From assembly GCF_003254545.1 (NCBI RefSeq), contig NZ_QJRH01000072.1, positions 1 through 64,000 of the forward strand: 64,000 bases of DNA, written 5' to 3'. Positions 18,145 through 27,071 of the stretch are shown piece by piece (positions within the stretch are counted from its first letter, which is position 1; each line of letters opens with the position of its first letter). The position numbers and the translations under genes were made by a program. Under the pieces are notes generated by a model. The model was not told the DNA's origin, did no database searches, and worked only from the letters and a program-made list of their open reading frames with translations. This DNA is from Flavobacterium tistrianum (GTDB lineage Bacteria > Bacteroidota > Bacteroidia > Flavobacteriales > Flavobacteriaceae).

Positions 18145-19281
18145 TCAAAAAACAAAATCTCTGACCAATTCTAAGACTTGATTAATCTCTTCTTCCGAAT
18201 TATAACTGTGAACACAAAAGCGAAGACGTTCCTGCCCTTCTGGAACAATCGGAGAAAGAATGCACTGAACATCAAACCCTTTGCCCTGAAGTTGTTGTGA
18301 TAACTCGCTTACATTATTATTTCCTGGAATAATAGCAGAATGTATTGCAGATTTACTATGAACGAACATTGGTTTCAGTCCTAATAAATTTTTCTGCTGA
18401 TTGAAAAGCACAATATTCTGACGAAGCTTTTCAATAGCTTCTTTTTCTATTTCCAAATGCTGGTATGCAGTAAAAATTGTCGCAACAGCATGAGGAGACA
18501 AAGCAGTAGTATAAATAAAACTTCGAGCAAAATTGATTAAATAATCCCTTAACTCGATACTTCCTAAAACTGCCGCACCTTGACATCCTAAACCTTTCCC
18601 AAAAGTTACAATTCGAGCAAAAATTTTATGATGCAATTGTAAATACTGACTTAAACCTTCTCCTTTTTCTCCAAAAATGCCTAAAGCATGAGCTTCATCA
18701 ACAACCAAATAACAATTGTGCTTTTCCGAAAGTTGCAATAATTCTTCCAAATTTGGACAATCACCATCCATAGAAAAAACAGTTTCTGTTACTATGTAAA
18801 TTGTTGCATATGGATATTTAAGAATATACTTTTCTAAATCTTCAAAATCATTATGAATAAACGAATATGATTTTGCTTTAGACATCGCAATTCTATCTTT
18901 TATAGAAGCATGACACAATTCATCATACAGAACAACATCATTTTCTTGCGGTACAGCGCTAAAAAATCCCAAATTGGCATTATAGCCTGAATTGAAAATT
19001 AAAGCGGATTCTGCCTCATGAAATCGCGCTATAAAACTTTCTGCAATTTGATATAAAGAATGGTTTCCTGTCGTTAATCGTGAACCAGTAGATCCATTTT
19101 GAAAAATCTCATTTTCTAATAAATAAGCATGAGTATGCTTATAAATAGTTTCTGATTTAGAAAATCCTATATAATCATTAGAAGAAAAATCAATCAGATT
19201 ATTAAACACAGGCAATTTCCTAAACAGATTTTCCTGTTTACAGCTTTCTATTTTTCGTTTAAGATTTTCAGGCAACTCCAT
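18145..19281 (-). CDS. bioF: 8-amino-7-oxononanoate synthase (BioF)
   Basis: A pyridoxal-phosphate alpha-oxoamine synthase: it condenses pimeloyl-CoA or pimeloyl-ACP with alanine, the first step of biotin ring assembly. Visible features are DFSSNDYIGF, the GSTGSRLTTGN substrate loop, DELCHAS, VVDEAHALG (the PLP-ring aspartate and histidine) and TFGKGLG with the Schiff-base lysine. The open frame extends one codon further to a TTG at 19284, but the ATG at 19281 is the natural start (378 residues). No other biotin gene is adjacent. Related family members make sphingolipid or sulfonolipid bases in Bacteroidetes, but the short length and motifs favour BioF. Confidence 0.87.
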   Translation of the reverse strand: MELPENLKRKIESCKQENLFRKLPVFNNLIDFSSNDYIGFSKSETIYKHTHAYLLENEIFQNGSTGSRLTTGNHSLYQIAESFIARFHEAESALIFNSGYNANLGFFSAVPQENDVVLYDELCHASIKDRIAMSKAKSYSFIHNDFEDLEKYILKYPYATIYIVTETVFSMDGDCPNLEELLQLSEKHNCYLVVDEAHALGIFGEKGEGLSQYLQLHHKIFARIVTFGKGLGCQGAAVLGSIELRDYLINFARSFIYTTALSPHAVATIFTAYQHLEIEKEAIEKLRQNIVLFNQQKNLLGLKPMFVHSKSAIHSAIIPGNNNVSELSQQLQGKGFDVQCILSPIVPEGQERLRFCVHSYNSEEEINQVLELVRDFVF

Positions 19282-19316
19282 CAAACAAAGTTAGGCAATT
19301 CCTATTAGAATAAAAT

Positions 19317-19346
19317 AAACGGCGGGTTTTGAACAATCCGCCGTTT
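19317..19346 (-). terminator. Intrinsic terminator after the NAD(P)-binding protein gene
   Basis: A 9-bp GC-rich stem AAACGGCGG/CCGCCGTTT (19317-19325 with 19338-19346) with a 12-base loop is followed on the minus strand by a T-rich tract. It lies just past the stop of the 19354-19992 gene. Confidence 0.7.
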
Positions 19347-19353
19347 TCCAAGT

Positions 19354-19992
19354 TTAAATAGCACTAATAAAAGGTGACTGTCTCACAAAATTTGATGCCA
19401 TCATCTCTTTTACAAGAAATTTCGAAATATCCAATGCAGTAATTTTATCTCCCAAACAATCTTCAAGATTTACAGAGATTTCACTACTATCATTAGAAAA
19501 AACAATTAACGGAACACGAACCTGTGTCCAATCAACATTGCTCGCATTTAAAAGATCATAAGTTAATTGTCGATCCTTCTGGATCTCAGGAAAATTAGTT
19601 TTCATCCAGTCGGTTGCCATAATTGTTTTCGAGCTTTTTCTATCAAAAGGAGTATCGATATTCAATCCTGCCAGAAGAACATATCTTTGAATTCCATATT
19701 GACTCATTGCATTCAAAACATTCTTTGTTGCTTGGCTTGCTACCATGGGTTCACCCGGTCTTTGCCCAATCGTACTGATTACAGCCTGACAATCTTTAAC
19801 TAATAAACTTATAGATTCTTCATTAATAGCATCGCCCTTAATGATTTCTATTTTTGAATTTTGAATAGTAAAATTGTCTGGATTTCTTAGTAGAAGTTTT
19901 ACACTAAATCCATTTTCTAGTAACTGATTTACCAGATATTTTCCTGTTCTTCCGCCACCGCCAAGAACAGCAACTTTTGATATATTTTTCAT
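19354..19992 (-). CDS. NAD(P)-binding atypical short-chain dehydrogenase (NmrA/SDR-like)
   Basis: 212 residues forming a single Rossmann domain. The dinucleotide loop GGGGRTGK is at residues 11-18, followed by LLLRNP, a typical second strand with an arginine that often signals NADP(H). Later features are ISTIGQRPGEP and VLLAGLNID. The family includes flavin reductase-like and redox-sensing proteins that lack the classical YxxxK pair, which I do not see here. The substrate cannot be told from sequence. It is transcribed alone: terminators lie on both sides, so it is not part of the atpDC unit. Confidence 0.75.
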   Translation of the reverse strand: MKNISKVAVLGGGGRTGKYLVNQLLENGFSVKLLLRNPDNFTIQNSKIEIIKGDAINEESISLLVKDCQAVISTIGQRPGEPMVASQATKNVLNAMSQYGIQRYVLLAGLNIDTPFDRKSSKTIMATDWMKTNFPEIQKDRQLTYDLLNASNVDWTQVRVPLIVFSNDSSEISVNLEDCLGDKITALDISKFLVKEMMASNFVRQSPFISAI

Positions 19993-20128
19993 ATATATAC
20001 TTTATAAAATTTGACATAAAAAATTTTGCTTCATCATTCTAGATGAAACAAAGTGCAAAAGCTTACTGAGCTTTTACAATCGATCAAATATTTTATAAAG
20101 AGATTTTGATAGTTCAAAAGTAAGAAAA

Positions 20129-20160
20129 TAAAAAAAGCCAGACAATACTGTCTGGCTTTT
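20129..20160 (-). terminator. Intrinsic terminator of the atpDC operon
   Basis: A 12-bp perfect stem AAAAGCCAGACA/TGTCTGGCTTTT (20133-20144 with 20149-20160) with a 4-base loop, followed by a T-rich tract on the minus strand, 20 bases past the atpC stop. Confidence 0.88.
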
Positions 20161-20180
20161 CAGCTTATTTTGAAATTGTT

Positions 20181-20462
20181 TTAGTCAACTAACACAATTA
20201 TCTTATTGTTTTTCATTTCGATTGTTCCCGACTTAATCCCTAAAGTATAAGTTTGGTCATTAACTCTCGTAAATTTATCAGCAGCCTCTTTAGAAAAACT
20301 GAAGCTTGGAGCTGCAATTTTAATTGTTCCTTCTTCTAAGATTGAAACAATTGGCGCGTGATGATTTAAAATCTGAAAGCTTCCATTAACTCCTGGTAAA
20401 GTAACAGATGTTACCTCTCCTGAAAATAATTTCGCTTCTGGTGATACTATTTCTAAAATCAT
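20181..20462 (-). CDS. atpC: ATP synthase F1 epsilon subunit
   Basis: 93 residues forming the beta-sandwich domain of F1 epsilon: the N-terminus MILEIVSPEAKLFSGEV, then VTLPGVNGSFQILNHHAPIVS and a closing strand near IKSGTIEMKNNKIIVLVD. The C-terminal helical hairpin found in longer epsilon subunits is absent, as is common in Bacteroidetes. It is the rotor-stalk subunit on the cytoplasmic face of the membrane. Downstream of atpD by 81 bases, which hold a repeat; the two are presumably cotranscribed from the promoter ahead of atpD. The remaining ATP synthase genes are not in the window. Confidence 0.92.
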   Translation of the reverse strand: MILEIVSPEAKLFSGEVTSVTLPGVNGSFQILNHHAPIVSILEEGTIKIAAPSFSFSKEAADKFTRVNDQTYTLGIKSGTIEMKNNKIIVLVD

Positions 20463-20465
20463 TTT

Positions 20466-20543
20466 TTTTGAGTTATGAGTTATAAGTTATGAGTTATAAG
20501 TGAGCAGAAACTCATAATTTATAACTCATAATTCATAATTATA
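20466..20543. repeat. Imperfect direct and inverted repeats (ATGAGTTATAA family) between atpD and atpC
   Basis: The 11-mer ATGAGTTATAA occurs at 20475-20485 and 20489-20499, and its inverse TTATAACTCAT at 20519-20529, so the atpD-atpC spacer can fold into a hairpin in the mRNA. There is no T-run, so complete termination is not expected; it may tune relative expression of the two subunits. Confidence 0.75.
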
Positions 20544-22055
20544 TTAAGCTTCAGCTAACATTTTCTCTCCAGCTTCGATTGCATCTTGAATAGAACCTTT
20601 CAAGTTGAAAGCTGCTTCTGGAAGGTGATCTAACTCACCATCGATGATCATGTTAAATCCTTTTATAGTATCTTTAATATCAACTAATACTCCTGGGATA
20701 CCTGTAAATTGCTCTGCTACGTGGAATGGCTGAGACAAGAAACGTTGTACACGACGTGCTCTTGCTACTGCAAGTTTATCTTCTTCAGATAACTCTTCCA
20801 TACCAAGGATCGCGATGATATCTTGTAATTGTTTGTATTTTTGAAGAATTTCTTTTACTCTTTGTGCACAGTTGTAGTGCTCATCTCCTAAGATGTGTGG
20901 AGTTAAAATTCTTGAAGTAGAATCTAAAGGGTCAACCGCAGGATAGATACCTAACTCAGCAATTTTACGAGACAATACTGTTGTTGCATCTAAGTGAGCG
21001 AAAGTTGTAGCTGGCGCCGGGTCAGTTAAGTCATCCGCAGGAACGTAAACCGCTTGTACAGATGTAATAGATCCTTTGTTTGTAGATGTAATACGCTCTT
21101 GCATAGCACCCATCTCTGTTGCCAAAGTTGGTTGGTAACCTACTGCAGAAGGCATACGACCTAAAAGTGCTGATACCTCAGAACCTGCTTGTGTAAAACG
21201 GAAGATGTTATCAACGAAGAATAATACATCTTTTCCTTGGTCTGATCCAGCTCCATCACGGAAATATTCAGCGATAGATAATCCTGAAAGTGCCACACGT
21301 GCACGAGCTCCAGGTGGCTCATTCATTTGTCCGAAAACGAAAGTAGCTTTAGACTCTCTCATTCCTGGCATATCTACTTTAGATAAATCCCATCCTCCAT
21401 TTTCCATAGAGTGCATGAAATCATCACCGTATTTAATAATTCCTGACTCTAACATCTCACGAAGCAAGTCATTTCCTTCACGTGTTCTTTCACCTACTCC
21501 AGCGAATACTGAAAGTCCACCGTGACCTTTTGCGATATTGTTGATCAACTCCTGAATCAATACAGTTTTACCTACTCCAGCACCACCAAACAATCCAATT
21601 TTACCTCCTTTTGCGTAAGGCTCGATCAAATCGATTACTTTGATACCTGTAAATAAAACTTCAGATGAAGTTGATAAATCTTCAAATTTTGGTGCTGGTC
21701 TGTGGATTGGCAAACCGTTCTCTCCAGATTTTGGCAAATCACCTAAACCGTCAATGGCATCTCCAACAACATTAAATAATCTTCCATATACATCTGGACC
21801 GATTGGCATTTGGATTGGGCTTCCAGTTCCAACTACTTCATATCCTCTGCTTAAACCATCTGTTGAATCCATAGAAATGGTACGAACAGTGTTTTCACCA
21901 ATATGAGATTGTACTTCTAGAACTAAGATAGTTCCGTCTTTTTTAGTGACTTCTAGTGAATCATAAATTTTTGGAAGTTCAACATCTTTACCGTTGAAAA
22001 CTACGTCTACTACTGGTCCAATGATTTGAGCAACTTTTCCTATTACTTTTGACAT
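20544..22055 (-). CDS. atpD: ATP synthase F1 beta subunit
   Basis: 503 residues, the catalytic subunit of F1. The Walker A loop GGAGVGKT is at residues 157-164; further family blocks are VGERTREGNDL, the Walker B region VLFFVDNIFRFTQAGSEVS, the signature PSAVGYQPTLA, and the DELSEED-like segment MEELSEEDKL near the C-terminus that couples to the rotor. Length and order of motifs are normal. It is the first gene of an atpDC pair separated from the other ATP synthase genes, and has a full consensus promoter 62 bases upstream. Confidence 0.98.
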   Translation of the reverse strand: MSKVIGKVAQIIGPVVDVVFNGKDVELPKIYDSLEVTKKDGTILVLEVQSHIGENTVRTISMDSTDGLSRGYEVVGTGSPIQMPIGPDVYGRLFNVVGDAIDGLGDLPKSGENGLPIHRPAPKFEDLSTSSEVLFTGIKVIDLIEPYAKGGKIGLFGGAGVGKTVLIQELINNIAKGHGGLSVFAGVGERTREGNDLLREMLESGIIKYGDDFMHSMENGGWDLSKVDMPGMRESKATFVFGQMNEPPGARARVALSGLSIAEYFRDGAGSDQGKDVLFFVDNIFRFTQAGSEVSALLGRMPSAVGYQPTLATEMGAMQERITSTNKGSITSVQAVYVPADDLTDPAPATTFAHLDATTVLSRKIAELGIYPAVDPLDSTSRILTPHILGDEHYNCAQRVKEILQKYKQLQDIIAILGMEELSEEDKLAVARARRVQRFLSQPFHVAEQFTGIPGVLVDIKDTIKGFNMIIDGELDHLPEAAFNLKGSIQDAIEAGEKMLAEA

Positions 22056-22116
22056 TACTTATGTATTTATTAAATAGCTATTTAGGTTTATCGAAAATAC
22101 CTCTTTTTTCAGAGCG

Positions 22117-22146
22117 CAAAGATAATTTTTTAAAATATAAAATCAA
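22117..22146 (-). promoter_or_regulatory. Consensus Bacteroidetes promoter of atpDC
   Basis: On the minus strand TTG (22146-22144), exactly 19 bases, then TATCTTTG (22124-22117) followed by C. This is an exact match to TTG-N19-TAnnTTTG. The atpD start is 62 bases downstream. Confidence 0.75.
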
Positions 22147-22232
22147 TTTTTTTTTCATAAAAAATAGCATGATTTTGTTTGATTCATAAAACTTGTCCAA
22201 AAAACAACAAAAACAGCATTTTTTTAATAAAA

Positions 22233-22272
22233 GAAAAAAACCGCTTCATTGATATAAATGAGCGGTTTTTTT
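22233..22272 (-). terminator. Intrinsic terminator after the SGNH hydrolase gene
   Basis: Arms AAACCGCT/AGCGGTTT plus CATT/AATG with one bulged T and a 6-base loop, flanked on the minus strand by a long T tract. It lies 22 bases past the stop of the 22294-23847 gene. Confidence 0.85.
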
Positions 22273-22293
22273 GAAACTAAAATATAGTTCTGA

Positions 22294-23847
22294 TTATAAT
22301 TTTGCGGGGAATAAAACTGGATAATTACCAATATTAACACCTTTTAAATTTGAACCGTATTTGGCATTTATAGCTTGAATAAATTTATTGGCAATAAAAG
22401 CATACCCTCTCGGAGAAGGATGAACACCATCTAAAGAAAACATACCGCCGGTAACAAATGTAGCTTTCAATGTAAAGTCATTCATCGTAACCCCAGTTGA
22501 CTTATTTAAATCGTCCATAATTGCTTTTGCATCAACAATTGCCAAACCATTTGCTTCTGCAGCCGCCTTGATAACCGCATTATATGCATTTGTAGCCACT
22601 TCTATTTCTGCCACTTCCGAAGGAAGCAAAACATATCTGTCTGGCAAAGGAAAAGTAACTCCTAATTGAGACAATGAAGGTGAAGGCGAAGCAACTCCGT
22701 CAAGCGCAACAGTTGGAACTTTTCCAATTCTAGAAGAAGCTCCTAAAACTATCAAATCAGTTGGCAACGCTTGTCTTGCTTTTCCAAAAATCATTCCCAT
22801 TGCTGTAGCAGTATTAACATCCAATCCACCACCCATTAAAACCGCTTTTAAGTTTGCCGACAAATCTGGCAAGTTCTCATCGACGATTAGCAACGGATTA
22901 TTTCCTGTTGTAGACAAAAGCTTAATTCTATCTCCTTGTCCTAAAAAAGCTAACGCATTATGCAAAGGACCATATAATTGTGCATTTAAAGCGCCAACTA
23001 AACTAACCCCATTAGAACTTAAATTAGATTGTTTTAATTGATTATAAGCTATTACATGAAAATGAGGAAGGGTTGTAATATTCGGAAGATTAGCTATAAC
23101 TCCTTTTCTTCCGCCAGCTACCAACTGAGCAACCAAACCTTTGTAAGCCGCTTCAAAGGTTGCAGGAGGCGTTAAAGGATTTACAGCTGGATCTCCTCCA
23201 GCAGTTGCATAACCTAATTCATCATTTCCTCCGATCCATAAAGAAAAGAAAGTCGGATTCTGACTTAAAGCATCTGCCAAAACTGTAGTTGTAGCACTCG
23301 ATGCAAATCGAGCAAAATAAGGATTTGCCGTTCCCGCTGCAATACCTGCAACACTACCATAACCAGGCGCTAATAAATGAAAACTTTTTGCCCCAGGAAC
23401 CCCTAAGTTATTAAAAGTCCCAGACAAATGCGCCGTAACTTCTGTTGTCGGCACTCCAACTATAGGATCAACAGTTGATTCTGGATGAGTCGGAGTTATA
23501 ACTGTATTAAAATACAAACGCTGAGTAGTAATAACATTTCCTCCTAACAGCAGTCCTCCTATATTATCATTTGCAAAAGGCGTCTTAAACTCTCCGCCGC
23601 CCACTAAGGCAAATTGCTGTGCCAAAATATTCGGATAAGCCCCTTCTTGACCTTTAATAAATAAAGCATTATCACTAAAACCTGCAGCAAAAGAATCTCC
23701 TAAAGCAACATACTTAGAAAAATCAGCACTTCCAGCAGTCAAAGCTTTACCATCCGATGACTCTACCACTGGAGCCACATCATCATCACTATTACAAGCC
23801 ATAAAGGTCAACGAAACCAATAAAAGCCACTTGAAATTTTTTATCAT
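22294..23847 (-). CDS. SGNH/GDSL-family hydrolase lipoprotein
   Basis: 517 residues. The lipobox ends at Cys18 (LTFMAC) and the next residues are NSDDD, an acidic pattern reported to send Flavobacterium lipoproteins to the cell surface. The SGNH blocks are visible: GDSFAAG with nucleophile Ser52, WIGGNDE (the block with the conserved Asn) and LDGVHPSPRG near the C-terminus, carrying the catalytic Asp and His. The fold cleaves ester bonds in lipids or acetylated glycans; the substrate is not evident. The gene lies 84 bases downstream of a TonB-dependent receptor with no terminator between them, so the two probably form one operon and work on the same nutrient: hydrolysis at the surface, then import. 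Confidence 0.85.
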   Translation of the reverse strand: MIKNFKWLLLVSLTFMACNSDDDVAPVVESSDGKALTAGSADFSKYVALGDSFAAGFSDNALFIKGQEGAYPNILAQQFALVGGGEFKTPFANDNIGGLLLGGNVITTQRLYFNTVITPTHPESTVDPIVGVPTTEVTAHLSGTFNNLGVPGAKSFHLLAPGYGSVAGIAAGTANPYFARFASSATTTVLADALSQNPTFFSLWIGGNDELGYATAGGDPAVNPLTPPATFEAAYKGLVAQLVAGGRKGVIANLPNITTLPHFHVIAYNQLKQSNLSSNGVSLVGALNAQLYGPLHNALAFLGQGDRIKLLSTTGNNPLLIVDENLPDLSANLKAVLMGGGLDVNTATAMGMIFGKARQALPTDLIVLGASSRIGKVPTVALDGVASPSPSLSQLGVTFPLPDRYVLLPSEVAEIEVATNAYNAVIKAAAEANGLAIVDAKAIMDDLNKSTGVTMNDFTLKATFVTGGMFSLDGVHPSPRGYAFIANKFIQAINAKYGSNLKGVNIGNYPVLFPAKL

Positions 23848-23931
23848 AATTTATAATTTTTATAATTATCCGTTTCCAGATTGAACATCCAGAAACATAA
23901 ATAATGAATTTGACTTTGAGTTAATAACCAA

Positions 23932-26760
23932 TTATGGATTAATAGTCCATGAAGCAAAATACTGCTGCCCGATTAATCCTGCTCCAATTACTTGATAGTA
24001 TTCTTTACCTCCAATATTAGCAGCTCCTAATTTTACTACTGATTTTAATTTTGGAATTCCATAATTAATCTGAGCATCAATTACTGTAGCCGATTTAATC
24101 ATACCGTCAGCAAAACCAGCCTGCCATAAATATTCACTATTCCATCTTCCACTTACATTAAATCCGAAGTTTTTGAATAATTTATCGTTTCCAACAGACG
24201 CTTTAATTCTATGTTTTGGCGTATTAAATCCAGCCTCAAAGCTTGGGTCTTTTGCTTGATCAAAATCAAATTGAGCATAATTGTAATTCAATCCCAATTC
24301 GAAGTCAGCAATTATTTTTCGAGAAAGTCCAACTCCAAATCCTAACGAGTGTATTTCTACATCTGAATTTGTATACAATTGATACGTTCTATATTCTCCA
24401 TTTTGAAGCGCCCTAATTGACTGAACACCTGGATCAGCAGTCCCTGCAGCAATATTAGGATTATCCTGAGCAGTTCCATAGAAAGGAGAAATCACATTTA
24501 GATTACCAATAAAGTTGTTGTAAATATTGTAGTAACCGTTAAGATCTATTGATGTACCTTCAAAAACAGAACGATATCCTAGCTCAAAAGCTTTTACCTC
24601 TTCTGGTTTCACATAATTGGCTCTAGATTTTTTTAACAGCGCTGCCGCCGCAACTGGATCAGTTCCAGCCATTGCAGAAAATGCAGATACAGAACTTGCT
24701 AGGTAAGAGTTCCCATAAGCATCATTACCATTCATAACTTTTGTTGGACTTCCTGTATATGATTGACCTTCTGCACTAAGATTAAAAGTCTCATTAAATC
24801 GTGTTAAGTTATCTGGAGCAGAACCAAGCAATACCGCATTTCCAATATTAAATCCTATATATTGATCCTGAGTTGTAGGATTTCTAAAACCTGTTTGAAA
24901 AGATCCTCTGAAGTTGTGGTTTCTTTTTTCTCCAGCAGAATATACAAGTGACAAACGAGGAGAATAATTGCCATCAAAGTTTTTAGACTTATCATAACGA
25001 AGAGAACCTGTAAACTTCAATCTGTCATCCAAAAATTTCTTCATCAATTGTGCGTATGCACCGTACTCATTATAATTTATCTGACTATTAGCATCGGTAT
25101 AGATTCTTCCGTGAGAATTTAACTCATAAGCTCTAAAAGAACCTCCAACCTGAATTTCAGCAAATTTTATTATATCTCTGAAATTATAATTCGCATCTGA
25201 GTGATACATTTTTGAATTATCAACCAACCTTGATCCAGTTAAAACATCTGGATCACTTATAACCTGATTAAATGCATTTTTAAACTCAGCTGTACCAGGC
25301 AGAAAACGACCTGTATCAGCAGTAGATCTCGCAATAGCATGAGCCTGTTCTGGCGTCATACCTGCCAAAGTCCCTTGAATAAATGCTCCAGCATATTGAC
25401 CAAACCAAGTATTATCGTCTTTCCATTTTCTGTTTACGTTAATACCAGTAAAAATCATATCATATGAATGGCCTCCATCTTCGCCAGTCATATAACCTCT
25501 AACAAAAAAGTTTTTCCCTTTAAATTCTAATTTATGCTGTTGCATAAAAAAGTCGTTCAAATAATATCTATTTGCTCCTTGATAAACAGCATTTCCAGTA
25601 CCAAATTTACTCTGCCAGATAATTTCCAATCTTTCATCTCCAAAAGGTCTCGCATGCAAAGAGAAATCAATTTTCTTATTTGCCGCTTTATTATCTGTCA
25701 AATCAATTTCATTATACCCTGTTCTACTCACTATAGAATTTGGCAATAAATTAGATGCCCCAGCAGGAATCAATCCCATTGCCTCTAACTTTTGACCAAC
25801 ACCTTTAATATTTGTCGCAGCCTCATCTCCATAAACATTAATCCCATCATAGCTAGGATTTGTTCTATCTATACCAGCTCTTGTTTTATCATCGTAGTTT
25901 GTAGCATACCAATCTGTGGCCTGCATGTAAGTAAAGTTTGCTTTTGCCGCAAAATATTTATTAAACGCATGAGCGAATCGGATACCAAAATCATAAAAAC
26001 TATTTGTCCCCGCAGCTTCTTGTGAAGTTGCACCATACTTAAAATAAGTAGAAATTCCCTGATTTGTAAATGGACTTTTACTAGTCATAAACAAAATTCC
26101 GTTAAAAGCATTAGCTCCATATAAAGCAGAAGATGCTCCAGGAAGCAATTCCACACTTTGAACATCAATTTCAGAAACCCCAATCATATTTCCTAAAACA
26201 AAGTTCAATAACGGAGACGCATTATCCATTCCATCAACCAATTGCATGAAACGAGTATTTGCAACCGTAGCAAATCCTCTCGTATTGATTGACTTGAATG
26301 ACATACTACTTGTATTCATCTGAACCTCTTTCATATTTTCTAAACCATCATAAAAAGAAGGAGAAGCCGTTTTTTTAATTTCCTGAATCCCCATTCTTTC
26401 AATCGTCACTGGAGATTCTAAAACTCTTTCTGGCGTTCTTGATGCCGAAACTACAATTTCATCTAGTTTTGTTTCTTCACCTTTTAAAAACACATTTACT
26501 TTTTGATTCGTCGTCGTTATATTTACCGTTTTAGATTCAAATCCTACTGCGGAAACCTTTATAGAAAAAGGCAATTTAGCATTAGTACTCAATTTAAACG
26601 ATCCGTCAAAATCTGTAGAAGCTCCAGTGTTTTCTCCTACAACAACAACATTGGCACCAGGAATAGATTGCTTGTTACTATCTGTAACTGAACCTGTAAT
26701 TGTATTCTGCGCAAAAGATATTCCGCTGAATAACAACATAATTAGCAAGTAGACTCTCAT
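23932..26760 (-). CDS. TonB-dependent outer-membrane receptor with carboxypeptidase-like N-terminal domain
   Basis: 942 residues with a signal peptide (LLFSGISFAQ). Residues about 19-105 are a carboxypeptidase-regulatory-like domain (ITGSVTDSNKQSIPGANV, STDFDGSFKL); about 115-230 the plug (RTPERVLESP, MQLVDGMDN, VELLPGASSALYG, AFNGILFMTS); the rest is a beta-barrel, ending in aromatic residues near YFASWTINP. It imports a ligand across the outer membrane using TonB/ExbBD energy. No SusD partner is adjacent; instead a surface SGNH hydrolase lipoprotein follows, which suggests an esterified or lipid-like substrate (inference). Confidence 0.9.
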   Translation of the reverse strand: MRVYLLIMLLFSGISFAQNTITGSVTDSNKQSIPGANVVVVGENTGASTDFDGSFKLSTNAKLPFSIKVSAVGFESKTVNITTTNQKVNVFLKGEETKLDEIVVSASRTPERVLESPVTIERMGIQEIKKTASPSFYDGLENMKEVQMNTSSMSFKSINTRGFATVANTRFMQLVDGMDNASPLLNFVLGNMIGVSEIDVQSVELLPGASSALYGANAFNGILFMTSKSPFTNQGISTYFKYGATSQEAAGTNSFYDFGIRFAHAFNKYFAAKANFTYMQATDWYATNYDDKTRAGIDRTNPSYDGINVYGDEAATNIKGVGQKLEAMGLIPAGASNLLPNSIVSRTGYNEIDLTDNKAANKKIDFSLHARPFGDERLEIIWQSKFGTGNAVYQGANRYYLNDFFMQQHKLEFKGKNFFVRGYMTGEDGGHSYDMIFTGINVNRKWKDDNTWFGQYAGAFIQGTLAGMTPEQAHAIARSTADTGRFLPGTAEFKNAFNQVISDPDVLTGSRLVDNSKMYHSDANYNFRDIIKFAEIQVGGSFRAYELNSHGRIYTDANSQINYNEYGAYAQLMKKFLDDRLKFTGSLRYDKSKNFDGNYSPRLSLVYSAGEKRNHNFRGSFQTGFRNPTTQDQYIGFNIGNAVLLGSAPDNLTRFNETFNLSAEGQSYTGSPTKVMNGNDAYGNSYLASSVSAFSAMAGTDPVAAAALLKKSRANYVKPEEVKAFELGYRSVFEGTSIDLNGYYNIYNNFIGNLNVISPFYGTAQDNPNIAAGTADPGVQSIRALQNGEYRTYQLYTNSDVEIHSLGFGVGLSRKIIADFELGLNYNYAQFDFDQAKDPSFEAGFNTPKHRIKASVGNDKLFKNFGFNVSGRWNSEYLWQAGFADGMIKSATVIDAQINYGIPKLKSVVKLGAANIGGKEYYQVIGAGLIGQQYFASWTINP

Positions 26761-27071
26761 TAGGGTTAGTTTTATTGTTAGTATATATAGCCAAAATACA
26801 CAAATATTTTAATATGCATAAAAAAATGTTAAATAAAATTTATATTTATCATTGTTTTGTATAATATTTTAACTATTCACTAATTCATTTTATTAAAATA
26901 AAAACAAAGAAAACCTAAAGAAAAATCAGTTTACTATGCATACATATAAATTTTTATCAAAAAAATGAAAAATTCATAAAAATACATACACTGAAAAAAA
27001 TTTTTGACAATAAAAAAAAGCGAGACCTAAATCTCGCTTTTTTAACATATTTATATTTTAAAATAGAATCT
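26761..27071. other. 311-bp intergenic region between glmS and the TonB receptor gene
   Basis: Very AT-rich. It contains the glmS terminator at 27012-27043 and must hold the promoter of the minus-strand receptor gene; the nearest candidate is an imperfect -7 box (TATTTTG, one base short of TAnnTTTG) about 30 bases upstream of the start. No coding frame. Confidence 0.5.
27012..27043 (-). terminator. Intrinsic terminator of the glmS operon
   Basis: A 12-bp stem AAAAAAGCGAGA/TCTCGCTTTTTT (27014-27025 with 27032-27043) with a 6-base loop ends in a T run on the minus strand, 28 bases past the glmS stop. Confidence 0.88.

Noticed and set aside
18145..19284. Start of bioF at the TTG codon 19284
   Set aside because: An ATG is the very next codon and gives the usual N-terminus.
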